From 2-01-FULL-49-17 sp035549275 (GTDB lineage Bacteria; Patescibacteriota; Minisyncoccia; 2-02-FULL-40-12; GWA2-44-9): a stretch of 6,771 nucleotides of DNA. Below the pieces are notes generated by a model that did no database searches, was not told where the DNA came from, and worked only from the letters and a program-made list of their open reading frames with translations. The stretch's first letter is position 1. Each line of letters opens with the position of its first letter. Position numbers and translations under genes: made by a program. The DNA lies in contig DASZRH010000022.1 of NCBI GenBank assembly GCA_035549275.1, forward strand, positions 1-6,771, given 5' to 3'. Below are positions 1 to 5,790 of the stretch, piece by piece.

Positions 1-3
1 TAT

Positions 4-1203
4 ATGCACAGCAGAAGTTTTAGACGAGGACCTTCGGATTCCTTTCGTCGGCCTTTCGGCCGCCGAAGCGCTTTCGGGCGCAGACGCCCGCTGGGCACGA
101 CGTACATTGATCCGGCACGGTTCGTCAACAAAGCCGTCATCACCGAAGAAATCGAGCAATTCGTACCTGAACATTCGTTTCAGGATTTTAAGATTGAATC
201 CAGACTGAAACACGCCATCACCGGCAAAGGATATCTGTCGCCGACGCCGATCCAAGATCGGGCAATCCCGCATGTTCTTGAAGGCCGGGACGTAGTTGGC
301 ATTGCCAATACCGGTACCGGCAAGACGGCCGCGTTTCTGATTCCGCTGATCAATAAAGTTATTCTCAATCCGCGGGAACGAGTGATGATTATCGTGCCAA
401 CGCGCGAACTTGCCTTACAGATTGAAGACGAGCTGCGCGGGTTTGCCAAAGGAATGAATATCTTTTCGGTTTCCTGCGTGGGCGGCGCGCCGATCGGCCG
501 CCAGCTTGCGTATCTGCGCCGGGCTCACCATTTTGTCATCGGCACGCCGGGCCGATTGAAAGACTTGATTAAGCGGCAGGCGCTTCGACCTGCCGAATTT
601 AAAACCGCCGTGCTCGACGAAGCCGATCGGATGTTGGACATGGGATTCGTAAACGATATGCGGATGATCTTGGCGGGCATGCCGGCCACGCGCCAGACGC
701 TGTTTTTTTCGGCTACGCTGTCTCCCGACATCGAAAAATTGGTTTCTGAATTCTTGCGCGAGCCGGTGAGAATTTCCGTTAAAACTCGGGATACCTCGAA
801 AAACGTCGACCAGGACGTGATCCGCCTCCGGCCCGGCGAAGACAAAGTAAAAGCACTGACCGACCTCTTGGGCCGTGACGGCTTCGACAAAATTCTTATT
901 TTCGGACGGACAAAGCACGGTGTCGAGCGGCTGTCCCGAACGCTTCTGGCCGCGGGATTCAAAGCCGAATCGATTCACGGAGACAAAAGCCAATCCAAGC
1001 GCCAGCGTGCCTTGGCCTTGTTTAAATCCAGCCATGTTCGGATTCTGGTGGCGACGGATGTAGCGGCGCGCGGCCTGGATATTTCTGGCGTCAGCCATGT
1101 TATCAACTACGATTTGCCTGCTACCTATGAAGATTATATCCATCGCATCGGCCGCACCGGCCGAGCCAACAAAATGGGTACGGCGCTGACGTTCATCGAA
1201 TAA
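4..1203 (+). CDS. DEAD-box ATP-dependent RNA helicase, RhlE-like core
   Basis: Cytoplasmic ATP-dependent RNA unwinding enzyme, expected to remodel structured RNA in ribosome assembly or mRNA decay. The helicase motifs are present in order: Q motif (GYLSPTPIQ, residues 76-84), Walker A (ANTGTGKT, 101-108), PTRELA (132-137), GG (160-161), TPGR (181-184), DEAD (205-208), SAT (236-238), motif IV (ILIFGRT, 297-303), motif V (ATDVAARGLD, 350-359) and motif VI (HRIGRTGR, 380-387). Both RecA-like domains therefore look intact. The first 30 residues are rich in Arg, Phe and Gly (repeated FRR and FGRR), probably a disordered RNA-binding tail. There is no C-terminal extension beyond the core, so the basic tail usually found at the C-terminus of RhlE/CsdA-type proteins is here at the N-terminus. 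The ATG is three bases from the window edge and the frame is open upstream, so the true start could lie outside. Family call is firm; the subfamily is not. Confidence 0.96.
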   Translation: MHSRSFRRGPSDSFRRPFGRRSAFGRRRPLGTTYIDPARFVNKAVITEEIEQFVPEHSFQDFKIESRLKHAITGKGYLSPTPIQDRAIPHVLEGRDVVGIANTGTGKTAAFLIPLINKVILNPRERVMIIVPTRELALQIEDELRGFAKGMNIFSVSCVGGAPIGRQLAYLRRAHHFVIGTPGRLKDLIKRQALRPAEFKTAVLDEADRMLDMGFVNDMRMILAGMPATRQTLFFSATLSPDIEKLVSEFLREPVRISVKTRDTSKNVDQDVIRLRPGEDKVKALTDLLGRDGFDKILIFGRTKHGVERLSRTLLAAGFKAESIHGDKSQSKRQRALALFKSSHVRILVATDVAARGLDISGVSHVINYDLPATYEDYIHRIGRTGRANKMGTALTFIE

Positions 1204-1224
1204 CCTTGGGTTGGAGTGTGGTTT

Positions 1225-2364
1225 ATGCTAGAGTATGTGTCTATGCGCATACTCTTTGTGGTGGCGGCAGTATTGGCGGCCTGTCTGGGGCTGTGGACGC
1301 TTCCGGCTCATGCGGCGGACGGCGACGCTGTCATCTATCACGGCCGAATCACCAACATCGTCAAAGAAACTCATGAAGACCGCATCGGGACAGGCACGCT
1401 GCAAACCATCCAAACGCTTGAAGTCCAAATTTCCCAAGGTCCGCTGAAAGGCCAGACCGTGCAAGTAGAAAACGACATCAGTCCGCTGAAGTTAAACGAT
1501 CAGGTGAATTTGGTTTTCTCCACTGACGACCAGGGCAAACCGCTGATTCATAGCGTCGGGTTTGTTGGTGTCTATCGGCTTCCGGCGCTAGGCTGGATTG
1601 CCGTTCTGTTTGCCGTTTTGGTTTGCGTGTTCGGCGGCTGGCAGGGTATCCGGGGATTAGCAAGTTTGGCGGGCAGTTTGGCTTTGATTATCTTTGCGCT
1701 CTTGCCGGGGCTGCTTCACGGCTGGTCGCCGGTGGGATTGAGCATCGGCGTTTCTGCGCTGATTATTGTCCTCGGATCGTATATCACGCATGGATTTAAC
1801 CGGACGACGACGGCTGCGGTTCTAGGCATGGTGGTTACGATTGCCCTGGTCGGTACCTTTGCGCTGTATGCCGTTCACGCCGCTCGATTGTCGGGCATGG
1901 AAAGCGAAGAAGCCCTCTATTTGAATATCAGTAATAATTTGAATTTGATCGGTTTGCTGCTTGGTGGCATTCTAATCGGACTGCTCGGCATTTTGTATGA
2001 CATTGCGATCGGCCAGGCGATTGCGGTTGAAGAACTGCGGCGCGCGTCGCCGGAGATGCCGGCCGGCCAATTATATTCCCGCGCGGCTCGGATCGGCCGC
2101 GAGCACATCGGGGCCCTTGTGAACACGCTTGCCATCGCCTACGTCGGCGCTTCACTGCCGTTGTTGCTCCTGTTCTATTCTGGCGGCCACACGGTCTCCC
2201 AAACGCTCAACAACGAAATTTTTTCGACCGAAATTATCCGCACGCTCGTGGGTAGCATCGGTCTCGTCATAGCCGCGCCGATTTCCACGGCGGTGGCGGT
2301 GGCCATGCTCAAAAACACTTCATTTTCGGGTCGGTCTGGCAATGCTCATCCGCACGTTCACTAA
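1225..2364 (+). CDS. YibE/F family multi-pass membrane protein
   Basis: A 379-aa membrane protein of the YibE/F family, whose biochemical role I do not know with confidence. It begins with a signal-like helix (residues about 8-26, then LPAHA before ADG, a plausible signal-peptidase site). An extracytoplasmic beta-rich segment follows (about 31-118, with GRITNIVKE, TLEVQISQGPLKG and PLKLNDQVNLVF). About seven helices come next, near 121-137, 141-165, 170-187, 196-220, 240-262, 298-318 and 340-362. The stretch GILYDIAIGQAIAVEELR (255-272) matches the conserved acidic, small-residue loop of the family. I chose ATG 1225 because GGAG (1213-1216) lies 8 nt upstream. GTG 1216 has no SD, and ATG 1243, just before the signal helix, remains possible (373 aa). 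The gene follows the helicase by 21 nt without a terminator, so the two are probably co-transcribed. The C-terminus ends in a short His-rich tail (HPHVH). Confidence 0.9.
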   Translation: MLEYVSMRILFVVAAVLAACLGLWTLPAHAADGDAVIYHGRITNIVKETHEDRIGTGTLQTIQTLEVQISQGPLKGQTVQVENDISPLKLNDQVNLVFSTDDQGKPLIHSVGFVGVYRLPALGWIAVLFAVLVCVFGGWQGIRGLASLAGSLALIIFALLPGLLHGWSPVGLSIGVSALIIVLGSYITHGFNRTTTAAVLGMVVTIALVGTFALYAVHAARLSGMESEEALYLNISNNLNLIGLLLGGILIGLLGILYDIAIGQAIAVEELRRASPEMPAGQLYSRAARIGREHIGALVNTLAIAYVGASLPLLLLFYSGGHTVSQTLNNEIFSTEIIRTLVGSIGLVIAAPISTAVAVAMLKNTSFSGRSGNAHPHVH

Positions 2365-2380
2365 AAGTGCATAACTTTGA

Positions 2381-2409
2381 TTGACCCCGCTGCGCGGGGT
2401 TTTTATAAT
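2381..2409 (+). promoter_or_regulatory. Sigma70-type promoter for the small membrane protein/META/MliC genes
   Basis: The -35 box TTGACC (2381-2386) and -10 box TATAAT (2404-2409) are separated by exactly 17 nt, matching the housekeeping consensus at 11 of 12 positions. The expected transcription start is near 2416, giving a leader of about 20 nt before ATG 2436. No SD is visible in that leader. The -35 and most of the spacer are also the terminator hairpin of the upstream unit. Confidence 0.72.
2384..2404 (+). terminator. Intrinsic terminator after the helicase-YibE/F unit
   Basis: A perfect 7-bp stem ACCCCGC / GCGGGGT (2384-2390 with 2394-2400) closes a 3-nt loop and runs directly into TTTTT (2400-2404). 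It starts 20 nt after the YibE/F stop codon, the normal place for Rho-independent termination. The hairpin sits within the promoter described at 2381-2409, so the same bases serve both ends. Confidence 0.85.
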
Positions 2410-2435
2410 AGAAGTAACTAATTAACTTTTTATCT

Positions 2436-2585
2436 ATGCTCGGACTCATCCTCGGCTTAGTTGCATTATGGGTTGTCGGATTTTTCGTGTTTCATGTGCT
2501 TGGCTGGTTTATTCATATCTTGTTGGTTATTGCCGTGATTATGATTCTCGTTCGAGTTATTCAAGGAAAAAATCCATTTAAATAA
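2436..2585 (+). CDS. 49-aa two-helix membrane protein, lmo0937/DUF5670-like
   Basis: A short ORF encodes 49 residues beginning MLGLILGLVALWVVGFF and ending QGKNPFK. Two hydrophobic helices (about 2-19 and 24-42) flank a HVLGW turn, and the C-terminus is basic. The layout matches the small membrane proteins annotated as lmo0937 family (DUF5670): a Leu/Trp-rich first helix, a Gly turn with IH, then an LLVIAVI helix ending in basic residues. The function of that family is unknown to me; some members respond to envelope stress. It is the first gene after the promoter at 2381-2409 and is followed 8 nt later by the META-domain gene, so it probably heads that operon. No SD precedes it. The protein is easily missed because of its length, but the frame, the promoter and the family resemblance all agree. 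Confidence 0.8.
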   Translation: MLGLILGLVALWVVGFFVFHVLGWFIHILLVIAVIMILVRVIQGKNPFK

Positions 2586-2593
2586 CAAATATT

Positions 2594-3022
2594 ATGGCAA
2601 AGAGTTTTGACAAGAGATTTATCATCGGATTGATTGCGGCGGTCATTCTGTTGTGCGGCGCGTTATATGCATGGAATAAACCGCCGAGCGGCATTGCTGA
2701 TCAGCTTGAAGGCAAAACATTTCATCTTTCGACCTATCAAGGTTCGTCCATTGCCGATGGAGCCAATTACACACTCTCGTTTCAGGATGACAAACTGAAC
2801 GCCAAGTTCTGCAACAGCATGTCGGGAAGTTATACGCTGGCCAGCAGTTTATTGCAAGGCAAGCTTGCTTCTACATTAAAGTACTGCCAAACGCCGGCCG
2901 GATTGATGGATATCGAAAATGCATTCGGCGCGGGGATCGATAAAGGATTAAATGTTTCTTATCAAGGCGATACGCTCAAGCTGACGACTGCAGACGACGT
3001 TCAATTTGTGTTCACAAAGTAA
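2594..3022 (+). CDS. Membrane-anchored META-domain protein (HslJ/DUF306-like)
   Basis: A 142-aa protein with an N-terminal hydrophobic anchor (residues 9-27) and one META domain (about 38-140), expected to face outward. META-domain hallmarks are visible: an opening G-K-x-F (40-43), YTLSFQDDKLNAKFCNSMSGSY (59-80), a LASTLKYC strand (91-98), then the helix GLMDIENAF (103-111) and the closing strand YQGDTLKLTT (123-132). Cys73 and Cys98 sit where many family members carry a cysteine pair and could form a disulfide. Cys21 lies within the hydrophobic stretch, but ILLC is a poor lipobox, so I prefer a transmembrane anchor to a lipoprotein. E. coli HslJ, a family member, is linked to novobiocin resistance; the biochemical activity here is unknown. 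The gene lies 8 nt after the small membrane protein and 5 nt before the MliC-like gene. Confidence 0.85.
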   Translation: MAKSFDKRFIIGLIAAVILLCGALYAWNKPPSGIADQLEGKTFHLSTYQGSSIADGANYTLSFQDDKLNAKFCNSMSGSYTLASSLLQGKLASTLKYCQTPAGLMDIENAFGAGIDKGLNVSYQGDTLKLTTADDVQFVFTK

Positions 3023-3027
3023 CCGGC

Positions 3028-3411
3028 ATGAAAAAATATATCTTTCTCTCGATCGCGATCGTTCTTGCCGCCGCCGTGGCGTGGGCGTTGCTGTATGCGC
3101 GCGGCAATTTCGGCAAACTGATCGCTCAAGTCAGCTATGCCTGCAGCGGCGGCAAGACGATCGAGGCGTCGCTCTATGAGGGTAAGTCAACGCCGGGCCA
3201 AGGCCCGGACCAGCCGCCGATTCCCGGCGGCTCGGCGAAAGTTTCTTTGAGCGACGGCCGCAAGTTTACATTAAGGCAAACAATCTCGGCTGACGGCGTT
3301 CGCTACGCGAACGCCGATGAATCCTTCGTTTTTTGGACGAAAGGCGATGGGGCGCTTATTCTTGAAAACGGCAACCAAAAAGACTACACTGATTGCATTC
3401 AGACACATTAG
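3028..3411 (+). CDS. MliC-family (C-type lysozyme inhibitor-like) anchored protein
   Basis: A 127-aa protein with an N-terminal hydrophobic segment (residues 4-22) and an MliC/COG3895 domain (about 35-125). Known family members bind and block C-type lysozyme at the cell envelope. Supporting features are VSYACSGGKTIEASLY (35-50), VSLSDGRKFTLRQ (72-84), DGVRYANADESFVFWTKGDGA (89-109) and the closing DYTDC. Cys39 and Cys123 are placed to form the conserved disulfide. A Pro/Gly-rich loop (about 54-68) interrupts the first strands. The lysine of the FWTKG motif (Lys105) is present, but the position usually occupied by Ser in the ASGARY-type motif is Asp89, so inhibitory activity is not assured. 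No lipobox is visible. The gene starts 5 nt after the META gene, and I recall fused META plus MliC proteins in proteobacteria, which supports a shared job. There is no SD, so it may depend on translational coupling. Confidence 0.87.
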   Translation: MKKYIFLSIAIVLAAAVAWALLYARGNFGKLIAQVSYACSGGKTIEASLYEGKSTPGQGPDQPPIPGGSAKVSLSDGRKFTLRQTISADGVRYANADESFVFWTKGDGALILENGNQKDYTDCIQTH

Positions 3412-3441
3412 TTTCTTGTAACAGGGCGGCAGGTTGAAACG

Positions 3442-3447
3442 TATACT
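3442..3447 (+). promoter_or_regulatory. Possible -10 box for a leaderless M14 transcript
   Basis: TATACT (5 of 6 to consensus) ends 6 nt before ATG 3454, so a start 7 nt downstream would fall on the A of ATG. There is no convincing -35 at 16-18 nt and no extended TG, so read-through from the upstream operon remains an alternative. Confidence 0.35.
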
Positions 3448-3453
3448 GTCGTT

Positions 3454-4281
3454 ATGCGAAGGAAGAGATTCGGCCGTTTTTCTCTCGCCGGTTCGATCGT
3501 TATTATATTGCTTCTTGTCAGCGCGTACGCGCTGATTTCGCGTAAAATCATTCTCCTGCCGGGCGATGATGCGTTTTCCGAGAATGCGATGGCCGATGAA
3601 TCCGGCCCGGTGCCGATCCAGGTTAAAGTTTTCGGGACATCTGCAACCGGCAAAACGATCACTGGCTACGAGATCGGCACCGGGCCGGATTGCCTGCTTC
3701 TGATCGGTGCGATTCACGGTGACGAAATGGGGACGGCTGCCTTGCTGCATCAATTAATTTCTGCCATTGAACAGGATCCCGGAATTTTGCCGCCAAGCAA
3801 AAAGGTGGTGATTATTCCCATCGCGAACCCTGAAGGGTACTATGATCGAACCGACAAACTCAATAACGACGGCGTGAATTTAAATTTAAATTTTGACACG
3901 ACTTCTTGGCAGGAATACGGCCCCGAAGGCACCTACGCCGGCCCCGAGCCATTCTCGGAACCGGAAAGCCGCCTAATCCGGCAGGTTGTCGAGGAATACA
4001 ATCCGTACGCGATGATTTCTTTCCATGCCCAAGGCGGGTTAGTCTCGCCCGAGGACAATGAGGTATCTCAAGAATGGGGCCGTTGGTACGCCGCCGCGAC
4101 GGGCTATGACTATTTCGATGGCTGGGAGTATGCAGGCACCGCTACGGCCTGGTTTGTCGAACAAACCGATCGGCCGGCGATTACCGTTGAATTGCACACC
4201 AACCTCGGCAGCGATTGGGACATCAATAAAGATGCGCTTTTGAAACTCATCGGCACCGTCGGCGTAAATGTGCCAAATTAA
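3454..4281 (+). CDS. M14-family zinc carboxypeptidase-like protein, membrane-anchored
   Basis: A 275-aa protein: basic N-terminus, one hydrophobic helix (residues about 11-28), a linker to about 52, then an M14-type metallopeptidase domain to the end. Zinc ligands are recognisable: His88 and Glu91 in GAIHGDEMGT and His191 in MISFHAQGG; Glu246 in AITVELHTN matches the general-base glutamate. NPEGYYDRTDKLNNDGVNLNLNF (125-147) aligns with the family's NPDG...GVDLNRNF segment, but the Arg of NRNF is Leu145 and a second usual Arg appears to be Lys135. Bacterial relatives such as MpaA act on peptidoglycan peptides; with an outward-facing anchor this one may process wall peptides or proteins, which is inference. 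Loss of the carboxylate-binding Arg suggests a changed substrate. It follows the MliC gene by 42 nt and lacks an SD; a -10 box lies just upstream. It converges on the minus-strand TonB-C gene, with a shared hairpin between them. Confidence 0.85.
   Translation: MRRKRFGRFSLAGSIVIILLLVSAYALISRKIILLPGDDAFSENAMADESGPVPIQVKVFGTSATGKTITGYEIGTGPDCLLLIGAIHGDEMGTAALLHQLISAIEQDPGILPPSKKVVIIPIANPEGYYDRTDKLNNDGVNLNLNFDTTSWQEYGPEGTYAGPEPFSEPESRLIRQVVEEYNPYAMISFHAQGGLVSPEDNEVSQEWGRWYAAATGYDYFDGWEYAGTATAWFVEQTDRPAITVELHTNLGSDWDINKDALLKLIGTVGVNVPN
3518..3535. repeat. 18-bp perfect palindrome inside the M14 gene
   Basis: TCAGCGCGTACGCGCTGA is identical to its reverse complement. It lies in the codons of the membrane anchor of the M14-like protein (residues about 22-28, VSAYALI), 64 nt after the start codon. 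Confidence 0.8.
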
Positions 4282-4308
4282 AACGATCTGCTCAAAGAGC
4301 AGATCGTT
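4282..4308 (-). terminator. Shared hairpin between convergent genes, terminator for the minus gene
   Basis: A perfect 12-bp stem AACGATCTGCTC / GAGCAGATCGTT closes an AAA loop and fills the 25-nt gap between the two stop codons, touching both. Read on the minus strand it is followed by a TTTTAATTT run, as expected for intrinsic termination. Read on the plus strand the following bases (ACTTGTC) are poor in T, so plus-strand termination would be weaker. Confidence 0.75.
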
Positions 4309-5734
4309 ACTTGTCGACGGGAACTAAGTAGGAAGGGGCAGGGACCGGGATTGGGGACGTAACTTTTACTTGCGGTTGCCCGTTTTCTATCAGAAATTCA
4401 AATTCCATTGGCAGAAAAATCTCAACAGGATTGCCATTGCGGGTCGCCGGTTTGAACTTCCAGAATGGCGTGACTCTTGAAATGACATCTAGTAATTCTT
4501 GCCGGTAGTTCATTTTCTCGGGTGTATCCACGAGAACAACATTTCCCTCACTGTCTATCAGTAGCTCTACTTGGATACTTTCCGATGCCCCCGGCTTTAT
4601 GAGCGAGGGTGGGCAGGATGGTGATATATAGACGATTTGAACGGGGTATGTATCGTTGTACTGAGATTTTCCAATCATGTCGAAGGACAATACGAAGGTT
4701 GTATCCACAACCATCATGGAGACAATATTGTCCTCTCGTTCTATCCTGGAAAGCAGCGGTTTAAGATCAACGGTGTTCTTGAAATCATCTGCGCCCACGG
4801 CCGCGTAGTGGATTTTCAGGCCGGAAGCCCGGGAAGCCAGAGCGGGGAAAGTGAGAGTATACCGATACACCTCATCCGGTAGAACCAGGCGGTAAGCCCA
4901 GGACCAGGAAGTCTCTCGATTTACCTCTAGAGAACTTTTGATTTGATGGTACGCTGTTCCCGAATCGTCAACGAGATAGGCAGCATCAAGCGGAAAGATT
5001 TTTCCGTCATCATTGTTATCTGGATGCGGCTTGTTTCTCCGTGCAGAGACGAAAAGTACCGTCTCGGTCGGTGTCACTTTGAGCTTTTCGAACTCAAAGG
5101 TGAGATTATTTTTTGGGCTGTATTTCCAGGGATTCCAGTCCTTGTTTAGGACTGAATCCCCGGGAGAGGTAGCAGCAACACTGCTGATCAGAGATGAAAG
5201 CTGCTTCTCGGCCTCTTTCTTTTTCTGTTCCTTTGCTTCCTCTTGTTTCCGGTACTCTTCGGCGGTCTTGGAATCGAAGACGTGGATTGTTTGCCCCTCG
5301 GGGCCGATTTTGGCCCCGAGGGGCATTTTCACGATCACGTTGTCGCTGGTGCGATAGTACGTCGCTCGGGCGTTGCCCGAAAAGACGTCAAAAATACTTC
5401 CGCTGTACTGGGCTGAAGCCAAATACATCACGCCGAACCAGGTGACCATGATGAGTGCCGCCTTTGGCGCCCAGATGGTCTTCTTTCGCTTGATCACGTC
5501 CACCAATAATTTGTTGGTGAGAGACATGATGACAAGCGTGAACGTCACGCCGGCAATCTTGGCTAAGTAGCTGTCGATGCCGTGCAAGGTGAGCGTGGTA
5601 GCCATCTTGTCGTAGGCCCACCAGAACATGAAGATGTCGCTCACGATCAGTAACGCGTAGCCGGCGGCCACGCTTCCGATGAGGATGAGAATTGCACCGA
5701 TTGCCTTCTTCAAGAATTGATCGATCTTGCTCAT
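4307..5734 (-). CDS. Three-helix membrane protein with coiled coil, beta domain and TonB-C-like domain
   Basis: A 475-aa protein starting MSKIDQFLKK. Three hydrophobic helices lie near residues 11-38, 56-76 and 91-108, the last two separated by a basic loop (IKRKK, 81-85). A short segment (120-155) leads into a highly charged coiled-coil stretch rich in Glu, Lys and Gln (157-180). A beta-rich domain of DUF4352-like appearance follows (about 209-315), and then a C-terminal region (365-449) resembling the TonB C-terminal domain: VQIVYISPSCPPSL, IQVELLIDSEGNVVLVDT, and PFWKFKPATRNGNPVEIFLPMEFEF. A Pro-rich tail ends it. The classical TonB N-terminal helix and long Pro-rich spacer are absent. I chose ATG 5734 because GGGAGGG (5745-5739) lies 4 nt upstream and the start overlaps the leader ORF stop; an in-frame GTG at 5839 has no SD. 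The function is not known. The domain set suggests an envelope sensor or scaffold with its large part outside the membrane. Confidence 0.82.
   Translation of the reverse strand: MSKIDQFLKKAIGAILILIGSVAAGYALLIVSDIFMFWWAYDKMATTLTLHGIDSYLAKIAGVTFTLVIMSLTNKLLVDVIKRKKTIWAPKAALIMVTWFGVMYLASAQYSGSIFDVFSGNARATYYRTSDNVIVKMPLGAKIGPEGQTIHVFDSKTAEEYRKQEEAKEQKKKEAEKQLSSLISSVAATSPGDSVLNKDWNPWKYSPKNNLTFEFEKLKVTPTETVLFVSARRNKPHPDNNDDGKIFPLDAAYLVDDSGTAYHQIKSSLEVNRETSWSWAYRLVLPDEVYRYTLTFPALASRASGLKIHYAAVGADDFKNTVDLKPLLSRIEREDNIVSMMVVDTTFVLSFDMIGKSQYNDTYPVQIVYISPSCPPSLIKPGASESIQVELLIDSEGNVVLVDTPEKMNYRQELLDVISRVTPFWKFKPATRNGNPVEIFLPMEFEFLIENGQPQVKVTSPIPVPAPSYLVPVDK
5129..5160 (-). repeat. Long imperfect hairpin within the TonB-C-domain gene
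   Basis: GGGATTC and AGTCCT (5129-5142) pair with AGGACT and GAATCCC (5148-5160), giving 13 base pairs with one bulged C and a 5-nt loop. It encodes the region just before the beta domain (GDSVLNKDWNP). Confidence 0.75.
5292..5325 (-). repeat. Perfect 14-bp inverted repeat within the TonB-C-domain gene
   Basis: TGCCCCTCGGGGCC (5292-5305) and its exact reverse complement (5312-5325) flank a 6-nt loop; twelve of the fourteen pairs are G-C. The coding segment is MPLGAKIGPEGQ. Read on the plus strand the stem is followed by TTTT (5326-5329), so it resembles a terminator for antisense transcription; on the coding strand no T run follows. Confidence 0.8.
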
Positions 5735-5790
5735 CGAACCCTCCCGCTCAACAAGTACAACGCCAACAAACCTTCGAGAGTTACTCCCAT
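5731..5790 (-). CDS. 19-aa leader peptide translationally coupled to the TonB-C gene
   Basis: A 20-codon ORF encodes MGVTLEGLLALYLLSGRVR. It has the strongest SD in the window, AAGGAGG (5806-5800), 9 nt before its ATG, and its TGA overlaps the next gene's start as ATGA. The downstream gene's own SD lies within this ORF. That arrangement is typical of a leader peptide or a coupling cistron. The peptide has a short hydrophobic core (LLALYLL) and basic C-terminus; no run of one amino acid suggests classical amino-acid attenuation. I do not recognise a family. It could also be a fortuitous ORF whose real role is ribosome loading. Confidence 0.6.
   Translation of the reverse strand: MGVTLEGLLALYLLSGRVR

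Noticed and set aside
415..1143. Long minus-strand open frame (242 codons) across the helicase
   Set aside because: It is fully antisense to a gene with all helicase motifs, shows no recognisable domain, and arises from the codon composition of the opposite strand.
2630..2662. Lipobox around Cys21 of the META protein
   Set aside because: The residues before the cysteine (ILLC) lack the small residue at -1 expected of a lipobox, and the cysteine sits within the hydrophobic core.
3212..3232. GC-rich 7-bp hairpin in the MliC gene
   Set aside because: AGCCGCC and GGCGGCT encode the Pro/Gly-rich loop (QPPIPGGS); with no T run and within a GC-rich stretch it is adequately explained by coding.
3271..3753. 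Minus-strand open frame of 160 codons spanning the MliC/M14 junction
   Set aside because: It covers the ends of two well-supported plus-strand genes, has no family resemblance and no SD or promoter.
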